Below are positions 6,731 to 12,654 of a stretch of DNA of 12,654 bases, in pieces. A model generated the notes under the pieces. It was not told where the DNA came from, did no database searches, and was given only the letters and a program-made list of their open reading frames with translations. Numbering within the stretch: position 1 is the first letter of the stretch; the number at the start of each line of letters is the position of its first letter. The DNA is from Candidatus Magasanikbacteria bacterium CG10_big_fil_rev_8_21_14_0_10_36_16 (lineage in GTDB: Bacteria > Patescibacteriota > Patescibacteriia > Magasanikbacterales > UBA922): contig PFBU01000020.1 of NCBI GenBank assembly GCA_002773185.1, forward strand, positions 1 to 12,654, given 5' to 3'. A program made the position numbers and the translations under genes.

Positions 6731-6766
6731 ATTCGTGCCAATTCGTGTTAAGATTCGTGTTTCGTG
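6731..6766. repeat. ATTCGTG heptamer cluster next to the dsbA-like promoter
   Basis: ATTCGTG occurs at 6731, 6741 and 6753, and TTCGTG at 6761, all on the plus strand. One inverted copy (CACGAAT) lies at 6692-6698. Spacings of 10 and 12 bases place the copies on about the same face of the helix, ending 8 bases before the -35 box of the dsbA-like operon. It could be an activator or repressor site, or a common intergenic repeat. Confidence 0.6.
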
Positions 6767-6774
6767 TTTCTCTG

Positions 6775-6801
6775 TTGACAAAAGCAAAAATATGTTATAA
6801 T
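6775..6801 (+). promoter_or_regulatory. Strong sigma-70-type promoter for the dsbA-like/pilin-like operon
   Basis: A perfect TTGACA (6775-6780) and a perfect TATAAT (6796-6801) are 15 bases apart. The -10 box has a TG one base upstream (TGTTATAAT), giving an extended -10 that can make up for the short spacer. Transcription would start near 6808, about 22 bases before the ATG at 6830. The short leader shows no Shine-Dalgarno site. Confidence 0.8.
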
Positions 6802-6829
6802 GTGAACACCATTTATTTATACAACGACT

Positions 6830-7555
6830 ATGCCTAAACAATCAAAATTTTGGAAATATTTTTTTATATTTTTAGCTAGTATTGTCGGCTTAATTTTTAC
6901 ATTTTTCTTAATTTTTTTTATTTATTATCTAGCACAACTTAGATATGGCAATTCTGAAACCAAAAAAAAAATAACCTCTGAGTATGAGCGAAACTTCAGT
7001 ACAGATATAAACAAAGATGCACCTCAAGATACTACAGATTACAAAAAGTTCGTCAGAAAATACAATCCCACACAAGGTAATACTAATGCTAAAGTCACTA
7101 TTATTACTTTCTTAGATTTTCAATGCCCTTATTGTCAGACAAGTTATCCAACTTTTTCTCACGTTATAGAAAAATACAAACCAGTCATCCAAGTTGTCTT
7201 CAAAAATTTACCACTTACTGATATACATCCAGATGCTATAGCTGCCGCTCTAGCAAGTACTTGTGCCAGTGAACAAAACAAATTTTGGGAATATTACACC
7301 CAAGTCTTTACCAACAAAAAATTAGATACTGATTCACTTTATAATTATGGTCAAAGTCTTGGTTTAGACATGAACAAGTTTGATACTTGTTTCAAAACTC
7401 AAAGAAATCTAACAGACATCCAACAAGATCTAAAAGATGCAGTGGATCTTGGTTTACGTGGTACACCAACATATTTAGTAAACGGCAAAATTATAGAAGG
7501 TGTCATATCTGCTGAGGAATGGGATAATATTATCATCAAAAATTTAAACCAATAA
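6830..7555 (+). CDS. DsbA-like, membrane-anchored thiol:disulfide oxidoreductase
   Basis: This 241-residue protein starts with a basic N-terminus and one hydrophobic helix (about 11-35) that anchors it with the C-terminus outside. A charged linker follows. The thioredoxin-fold domain starts near residue 78 (KYNPTQGNTNAKVTIITFLDFQCPYC). The active site is Cys99-Pro-Tyr-Cys102, and the cis-Pro loop is RGTPTYLVNG (Pro213). Two further cysteines, Cys145 (in ASTCASEQNKFWEYYTQVF) and Cys187, lie in the helical insert, where relatives often carry a second pair. Family knowledge: such proteins form or rearrange disulfide bonds in exported proteins. It is the first gene after a strong promoter, and its stop is 3 bases before a protein with many conserved cysteines, which is the likely client. 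No DsbB or VKOR partner is in the window. It could instead act as an isomerase or reductase. Confidence 0.9.
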   Translation: MPKQSKFWKYFFIFLASIVGLIFTFFLIFFIYYLAQLRYGNSETKKKITSEYERNFSTDINKDAPQDTTDYKKFVRKYNPTQGNTNAKVTIITFLDFQCPYCQTSYPTFSHVIEKYKPVIQVVFKNLPLTDIHPDAIAAALASTCASEQNKFWEYYTQVFTNKKLDTDSLYNYGQSLGLDMNKFDTCFKTQRNLTDIQQDLKDAVDLGLRGTPTYLVNGKIIEGVISAEEWDNIIIKNLNQ

Positions 7556-7558
7556 AAT

Positions 7559-9112
7559 ATGAAGAAACTATTTGTTATTTTGGTGTTTAGTTTTTTGCTT
7601 ATACCACAAGCTAGTCAGGCTGTAGACCAAAGATGCTGGGTCAAAGAAGACTGCAAAACGTTTCGAACAAATTATGGGGCCACTGATGCTCTAGGTGGTT
7701 TTTATGATGCTGCGACTCACGATGATGCTCGCAAAGCTTGCGAAACAAATGGAGATGGTGTCGATGTTTTTGGTAGAGAAATAGGTTTTTGTCTGCCGGT
7801 TGGTGAAACTGTGACAGCCATCACCTTTGGTGGTCAAAACAAATTTACCAATATAGGAGAATTCATAAAATTTATTTACAAATACGGTTTTATAGTCGGT
7901 GCAGTAGTAGCTGTCATGGTCATCATTGTCGCCGGAATAATGTATATTTTTTCTGGTGGTAATTCTGATACAGTTGGACAAGCTAAGAAAAAAATATTTG
8001 GAGCTCTAATCGGACTAGCACTTATGGCTTTATCTTATACTATTTTGAATAATCTAAATCCTTACTTAACAAACTGGCGTTTACCTGGAATCTGGGCGAT
8101 AAATGCCGAAGGTACCACCCCTTATGCTTGTAATAAATTACCAGCAACTAGCCAAATTGCTATTGCCAAAAAATCAGAAGAAGCAAAAGCAACAACAGCT
8201 ATGTCTGAAGCACAATGGTTTATACCAAATAATAATTCAGCACCAAGTAGACCGACGGTAAATCCGATTGTAGCTGGATTATCTCTTTTGCAAGAACAAA
8301 ACAATTTAAAAAATAAATCTGTCTGTGGTTTTGATTATTTTATCAAAGGAGAAAAGGAAGACCAATTTTGTCGCGGTGATTACTGCACCCCAGGAAACCT
8401 TTGTATTCAGGGAGTGAATGAAACAAATAGAAGTTGTATACAAGCCAAGATAGCTGGAAAAATCTATGCCACAGGTTTTTTTAGTAAAGCAGTGGGTGAT
8501 TCAAATTTTTTTGTAAAGGCAGGTTTTGGATTAGCAACTGATTTTTGGGCATGGAAATGGATAACAAATATTAGCATAATAGCACTATGCCAAAATGAAG
8601 GAAGATTTAAAGACAGTAGTGCACTTGAAGATTCCACTCCAGAGGACAAAATAAATAAAAAGACAATGGAAGAAAATTATTTAATGAATTATACTTCTGC
8701 TGATGTAGATAATTTGGCAAGTGATTGTAAAAATTCTGCAGTTGTGGGCTTTGTTTTTAAAGTAGATGTTAATAACTCAAATGATCCAACCGACGAAACA
8801 CATATGTTAGGCTTAGATGAAAATGGCAATATGGTAGATTTGTGTCCATATAATGATGTAGGTATAAACACAACAGAAGAATCTAACGATAATCCTTGTT
8901 GGGCTTATATTTATAGTGCTAAACCAGGTATGTGGAGCTTCCCATATTTTATAACAGCAGAGCTATTGAAAAAAGGGTTTATAATGGACATAGACGTAAG
9001 TAAAATAACCTATGTAAATATAAATTGTTTTTCAGCTATCTGTCCTAGTAAAACAAAATTAAACATATTAAATAATATATATGGTAAAAAATGGGGTTTT
9101 ATTTACCAATAA
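7559..9112 (+). CDS. Cys-rich exported protein with T4SS-pilin-like two-helix core, paralogue 1
   Basis: No characterised homologue is recognised over the full 517 residues. The parts are: a signal peptide (1-21, SQA at the probable cleavage site); a segment with four cysteines (Cys26, 32, 61, 78); helix 1 (about 106-131); the loop FSGGNSDTVGQAKKK (131-145); helix 2 (about 146-165), ending NNLNPYL; and a long C-terminal region with Cys191, 256, 271, 276, 282, 293, 344, 390, 429, 447, 490 and 495. The helix-loop-helix core resembles VirB2/TrbC-like T4SS pilins, which are normally only about 100-150 residues. The basic loop should be cytoplasmic, which puts both Cys-rich parts outside. Motifs shared with the next gene include FCRGDYC, DFWAWKWIT and HMLGLDENGNMVDLC. 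Cys490 and Cys495 are unique to this copy. Surface assembly, adhesion or transport are possible roles; none is shown. Confidence 0.85.
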   Translation: MKKLFVILVFSFLLIPQASQAVDQRCWVKEDCKTFRTNYGATDALGGFYDAATHDDARKACETNGDGVDVFGREIGFCLPVGETVTAITFGGQNKFTNIGEFIKFIYKYGFIVGAVVAVMVIIVAGIMYIFSGGNSDTVGQAKKKIFGALIGLALMALSYTILNNLNPYLTNWRLPGIWAINAEGTTPYACNKLPATSQIAIAKKSEEAKATTAMSEAQWFIPNNNSAPSRPTVNPIVAGLSLLQEQNNLKNKSVCGFDYFIKGEKEDQFCRGDYCTPGNLCIQGVNETNRSCIQAKIAGKIYATGFFSKAVGDSNFFVKAGFGLATDFWAWKWITNISIIALCQNEGRFKDSSALEDSTPEDKINKKTMEENYLMNYTSADVDNLASDCKNSAVVGFVFKVDVNNSNDPTDETHMLGLDENGNMVDLCPYNDVGINTTEESNDNPCWAYIYSAKPGMWSFPYFITAELLKKGFIMDIDVSKITYVNINCFSAICPSKTKLNILNNIYGKKWGFIYQ

Positions 9113-9119
9113 TAAAAAA

Positions 9120-10607
9120 ATGAAAAAATTACTTACAATCTTAATCTTTGCCTTTTTGCTCATACCCCAAGTTAGTCAAACTGCCGACCAAAGATGCTGG
9201 GTGAAGGAAGATTGCCAAACATTCCGAACAAATTATGGTGCCACTGATGCTATTGGCGGTTTTTATGATGCTGCGACTCACAGTGATGCTCTCAAGGCTT
9301 GTGAGACAGACGACAAAGGTCAAGATGCCTTCGGTAGAGATATTGGTTTTTGCCTACCTGTTGGTGAACCTGTCACTACTGTCACTTTTGGCGGACGTAA
9401 CAAATTTGCCAATATAGGAGAATTCATAAAATTCATTTATCAATATGGCATGGTAGTCGCTGGTGTATTAGTTGTCATGGTCATTGTCATTGCTGGAGTG
9501 ATGTATATCTTTTCTGGTGGCAATACTGACACAGTAGGACAAGCCAAAAAAAGAATCTACGGTGCCGTCATCGGGCTTGTTCTCATGGCCCTGGCCTATA
9601 CCATGCTAAATGTCGTAAACCCCTATCTAGTAAATATGAAATTACCAGGTATCTGGGCTGTCAACAGTGACATCTTAGTACCCTATGCCTGCAACAAATT
9701 ACAATCTCCGCAAGGTAATCCCATCGAAATTGCCCTGGCCAAACAATCATCTGCCACCAGACCAGACATAGCTATGACTGAAGCAGACTGGTTTCAATTT
9801 GATAATACTGACAAAACAGGCAAAAATAATGCCAAATGTGGTTTTGACTATTTTATCCAAGGTAAATCAGAGGACCAATTCTGTCGTGGAGATTATTGTG
9901 ATTCTGACACACTCTGTTTTCAAGGAGTAAATGAAGCCAACCAAAACTGCAAAAAAGACAAAATGATCGGACAAATCTATGCTACAGATTTGTTTAGCAC
10001 AAACTATGGAGATGCAGATTTACCTAAAAAAATGCTCATGTTTGCAATTAATAACTTCTGGAGCTGGAAATGGATCACCGAAATCGAAGTAGATATTATT
10101 TGTAATGATGGCAAAACAGATCTTTCATATTATCAAAGTCACAAAACTATTGACCGTTTTATAGATTCAGATCCTGATAATAAAGTCAATAAAAATACCA
10201 AGAAAGAAGAATATATAATAAACTATACAGAACAAGATATTGATGACTTGATTAGTGAGTGTGACAACGATACAGGCAAAACACCAACTTATATTGGTTT
10301 TGCTATAAATGTAGATGTCAATTTACCCATAAAATCCACAGATGAAAATCATCTCCTTGGTAGAGACAAAGAAGGTAATATGATTGACCTTTGTGCTGCT
10401 AAGAATGTAGCTGATGGTGATAATTGGGAATGGTGCAACTATAATTTATTTATCCTAAAACCAGGTATACCACATGATCTTTTAATAACCAAAGAACAAC
10501 TACTACAAGGCTTTGTTTTTAATATAAATGTAAGTAATATATTCATAAACTATCCCCAAGAAGAGAAGGCTAATGACCACTATACAGACAAATGGGGTGG
10601 AGGTTAA
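9120..10607 (+). CDS. Cys-rich exported protein with T4SS-pilin-like two-helix core, paralogue 2
   Basis: This is a tandem paralogue of the preceding gene, 495 residues from the ATG at 9120, seven bases after the previous stop. That start gives a clean signal peptide (MKKLLTILIF...). An in-frame ATG at 9081 would overlap the upstream gene and spoil the signal, so it is rejected. The first 192 residues align with paralogue 1 without a gap (about 140 of 190 identical by hand count). They include the four N-terminal cysteines, the two helices, the loop FSGGNTDTVGQAKKR and Cys191. The C-terminal region has diverged more but keeps Cys240, 255, 260, 266, 277, 328, 381, 425 and 439, FCRGDYC (254-260), NFWSWKWIT and HLLGRDKEGNMIDLC. 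It is Asp/Lys-rich at about 345-365 and ends in WGGG. Function is unknown. It may form a mixed complex or surface fibre with paralogue 1. Confidence 0.85.
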   Translation: MKKLLTILIFAFLLIPQVSQTADQRCWVKEDCQTFRTNYGATDAIGGFYDAATHSDALKACETDDKGQDAFGRDIGFCLPVGEPVTTVTFGGRNKFANIGEFIKFIYQYGMVVAGVLVVMVIVIAGVMYIFSGGNTDTVGQAKKRIYGAVIGLVLMALAYTMLNVVNPYLVNMKLPGIWAVNSDILVPYACNKLQSPQGNPIEIALAKQSSATRPDIAMTEADWFQFDNTDKTGKNNAKCGFDYFIQGKSEDQFCRGDYCDSDTLCFQGVNEANQNCKKDKMIGQIYATDLFSTNYGDADLPKKMLMFAINNFWSWKWITEIEVDIICNDGKTDLSYYQSHKTIDRFIDSDPDNKVNKNTKKEEYIINYTEQDIDDLISECDNDTGKTPTYIGFAINVDVNLPIKSTDENHLLGRDKEGNMIDLCAAKNVADGDNWEWCNYNLFILKPGIPHDLLITKEQLLQGFVFNINVSNIFINYPQEEKANDHYTDKWGGG

Positions 10608-10660
10608 ATAATAATCTTAAATAAATTTAAAATTTTGACAGACACAAATAAAAATAATCT

Positions 10661-12654
10661 ATGCACGACAAAATAAAAGTAATCAACGCCCGAGTACACA
10701 ACTTGAAAAACGTCTCAGTTGAAATACCAAAAAATAAACTAACTATTATTACAGGACTTTCCGGCTCAGGAAAGTCCTCTCTGGCTTTTGACACTATTTA
10801 CGCCGAAGGCCAACGTCGCTATGCCGAAAGTTTGAATGCCTATGCTCGTCAATTCATGGATATGCAAGATAAGCCAGATGTTGACGAGATTCAAGGTCTA
10901 TCCCCTACTATTGCAATAAATCAAAGAAACTTCGCCAAAAATCCTCGATCAACTATCGGAACAACAACAGAGATTTATGATTATTTGCGCCTTCTTTTTG
11001 CACGCATTGGTAAACAATGGTGTCCAAAGTGTCACATCCCAGTAGATTTTTTGAACAAAGGCAAAATTATTGAAGAAGTGAGAAAAGCCAAAAAGAAAAA
11101 TCCAGAACTTCTACTCCTTTCCCCTATTATTAGACAACAAAAAATCAGTTTGAAAAATTTGAAATTGAAAATTGAAAAAACTGGTTATAGTAATTTGCTA
11201 ATAAACGGCGTCAACGTCAAAATAAAAAATTTGAAAAATTTCAAATTCAACCCTGAATATCTTTACGATATAGATTTGCTGATAGACAAACTTAGTACGA
11301 TTCCACTGGGTGATCTGACAACTCATGTTGAAAAGGCTCTTGACTATGCCAATGGTTTTGTCAAACTTTTGGATGAAAAAAAAAATGAATATATTACTTT
11401 TTCCGAGGTGCCAATTTGTAGTCAATGTGCCCGCGTCTTTGAACTAATTGAACCACGAACTTTTAGTTTCAACAGTCCTTATGGAGCTTGTCCACGTTGT
11501 ACTGGTCTTGGCAAAACTCTAGAAGTCTATCCAGAGCTAGTAATCCCAAATCCTAAACTAACTATTGCCGAAGGTGCAGTCCAGCCTTGGACCAGACTGG
11601 TTGGTAACCAAGTATATTATCAAGAACTGATTGCCAAAGTAGCCGAAGCTCACGGTTTTTCTGTTGATGAAGCTGTCGACAAATTGTCACAAAAAATCAT
11701 AGACATCATTCTCTATGGTACCGACGGACAAGAATATGATTTGCATGGCAAAAAAACTATTTATGAAGGTGTCATTCCCAATTTGACTAGCAAATATTTG
11801 ACTAGCAAATCAGAGTACGTCAAAAAAGAAATAGAATCTTACATGCACGAAAAAGATTGTTCAGTCTGTAATCGCAAAAGACTCAAAGAAGACAGTATTT
11901 ACGTCAAAATTGCAGACATGACGATTGCTGACATGGTTGAAATGAGTATAGCTGAAGCCCTGACTTTTTTCAAAAATATTGAAGGCAAAAAATCCGACTT
12001 ACTCAAAAAACTAAAAGAAAAAGAACAAGAGGTCGCTATTACCATTGCCAAAGAAGTCAGAAGAAGATTGGATCATATTGATAAAGTGGGCTTGAGTTAT
12101 ATCACTCTTGATCGCTCAGTCAGTACACTCTCTGGTGGTGAATCCCAAAGAGTGCGTTTATCCACTCAACTTTCAGCAGGACTGTCTGGTATTATCTATA
12201 TTCTTGATGAACCCTCTATTGGTTTACACTCCAAAGACAATGCCAAACTGATTGAGACTCTAAAATCTTTGCGCGATTCTGGTAACACGGTAATTGTGGT
12301 TGAACACGATCGAGCTATTATGGAGGCTGCTGATTATTTGATTGACATCGGTCCAGGAGCTGGTGAATATGGTGGCGAAGTCATGGCTTCTGGTACTCCA
12401 GCCCAAGTCAAAAAAGACAACAAATCTATGACTGGTCGCTATTTGAGTAAAAAAGAAAAAATACAAACTCCCAAAAAACCTCGCAAAGGCAATGGCAAAG
12501 AAATCATTATTGAAGGCGCCAAAGCCAACAACTTGAAAAATATTGATGTCAAAATTCCGCTTGGCAAACTCGTCAGTATCACTGGTGTCTCTGGCTCTGG
12601 TAAATCTACCCTTATTCTAGATATTTTGAGCAAAGCACTAGCCAAGAAATTTTA
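10661..12654 (+). CDS. uvrA: UvrA, excinuclease ABC subunit A; 3' end outside window
   Basis: UvrA is the damage-sensing ATPase of nucleotide excision repair. It loads UvrB on distorted DNA. The first 664 codons are present with no stop or frameshift seen. In order: Walker A GLSGSGKSS (32-40); QRRYAESLNAYARQF; a Cys pair at 121/124; the zinc module Cys253, Cys256, Cys277, Cys280 around FELIEPRTFSFNSPYGACPRCTGLG; a second pair CSVC (400-403) before the NRKRL motif; signature LSGGESQR (490-497); Walker B IIYILDEPSIGLH (511-523); and the second-half Walker A GVSGSGKST (642-650). The second signature and Walker B lie beyond the window. The ATG at 10661 fits the family N-terminus; there is no Shine-Dalgarno site. 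It lies 53 bases after the pilin-like gene with no terminator between, so it may be partly co-transcribed. Confidence 0.97.
   Translation, partial: MHDKIKVINARVHNLKNVSVEIPKNKLTIITGLSGSGKSSLAFDTIYAEGQRRYAESLNAYARQFMDMQDKPDVDEIQGLSPTIAINQRNFAKNPRSTIGTTTEIYDYLRLLFARIGKQWCPKCHIPVDFLNKGKIIEEVRKAKKKNPELLLLSPIIRQQKISLKNLKLKIEKTGYSNLLINGVNVKIKNLKNFKFNPEYLYDIDLLIDKLSTIPLGDLTTHVEKALDYANGFVKLLDEKKNEYITFSEVPICSQCARVFELIEPRTFSFNSPYGACPRCTGLGKTLEVYPELVIPNPKLTIAEGAVQPWTRLVGNQVYYQELIAKVAEAHGFSVDEAVDKLSQKIIDIILYGTDGQEYDLHGKKTIYEGVIPNLTSKYLTSKSEYVKKEIESYMHEKDCSVCNRKRLKEDSIYVKIADMTIADMVEMSIAEALTFFKNIEGKKSDLLKKLKEKEQEVAITIAKEVRRRLDHIDKVGLSYITLDRSVSTLSGGESQRVRLSTQLSAGLSGIIYILDEPSIGLHSKDNAKLIETLKSLRDSGNTVIVVEHDRAIMEAADYLIDIGPGAGEYGGEVMASGTPAQVKKDNKSMTGRYLSKKEKIQTPKKPRKGNGKEIIIEGAKANNLKNIDVKIPLGKLVSITGVSGSGKSTLILDILSKALAKKF
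11781..11810 (+). repeat. Perfect 15-bp tandem duplication inside uvrA
   Basis: ATTTGACTAGCAAAT occurs twice back to back (11781-11795, 11796-11810). It encodes the repeated LTSKY/LTSKS within VIPNLTSKYLTSKSEYVKKE. Each unit is nearly palindromic. The protein spacing to the following SEYV motif matches what I recall for UvrA, so it does not appear to lengthen the protein. Confidence 0.8.

Noticed and set aside
6731..6766. ATTCGTG cluster as a CRISPR array or DnaA-box cluster
   Set aside because: The units are seven bases with 3-5 base gaps, far from CRISPR repeat-spacer structure, and they do not match the DnaA box TTATNCACA.
9081..9119. Upstream ATG at 9081 as the start of pilin-like paralogue 2
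   Set aside because: It would overlap the end of paralogue 1 and place a polar stretch before the signal peptide. The ATG at 9120 aligns exactly with the start of paralogue 1.
10635..10660. TTGACA at 10635-10640 as a promoter for uvrA
   Set aside because: The only good -10-like hexamer (AATAAT, 10653-10658) is 12 bases away, which is too close. At normal spacing the -10 would overlap the start codon and match poorly.
1..12654. Alternative genetic code with UGA as a sense codon, as in some CPR lineages
   Set aside because: All genes read through in the standard code with Trp as UGG and no in-frame UGA. The eight visible stops are six TAA and two TAG. The absence of UGA stops is not significant in so few A/T-rich genes.

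Overview
The window is AT-rich DNA (about one-third GC by eye) with short intergenic gaps. It looks like a piece of a Candidatus Patescibacteria (CPR) chromosome. That is an inference from the set of proteins rather than from a marker gene. The main clues are type IV secretion pilin-like two-helix proteins with Cys-rich exported domains, a membrane-anchored (not lipidated) family 5 solute-binding protein, an RNase J with a disordered N-terminal tail, a GC-rich palindrome standing alone in AT-rich DNA, and few Shine-Dalgarno sites. No RNA gene, transposase, phage gene or CRISPR array was seen. In-frame UGA is not used as a sense codon.

Layout. Left, plus strand: the C-terminal part of a family 3 glycoside hydrolase (1-985), then a family 2 glycosyltransferase (1021-1923). 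A strong hairpin at 1927-1954 can end transcription in both directions, because the next gene is convergent. Centre, minus strand, read right to left: secG (6597-6379), a membrane-anchored peptide-type solute-binding protein (6295-4283), a 369-base gap full of stem-loops that includes a perfect 20-base GC-rich palindrome, and RNase J (3913-2000). Right, plus strand: a divergent intergenic region (6598-6829) holds a promoter for each direction and a cluster of ATTCGTG heptamers. It is followed by a tight operon: a DsbA-like thiol oxidoreductase, two tandem paralogous Cys-rich pilin-like membrane proteins (gaps of 3 and 7 bases), and then uvrA, which runs off the right edge.

How the genes may work together. 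The most interesting unit is 6830-10607. A membrane-tethered thioredoxin-fold protein with a CPYC active site lies directly upstream of two large proteins. Each of these has a signal peptide, a four-Cys N-terminal segment, a VirB2/T4SS-pilin-like two-helix core and a long exported C-terminal region. Fourteen cysteines are conserved between the two. The inferred picture is a cell-surface module whose structural subunits are oxidised by the linked DsbA-like enzyme. The divergent secG encodes part of the export channel. RNase J and UvrA are housekeeping genes, but this RNase J has Tyr where the family normally has a metal-binding His.
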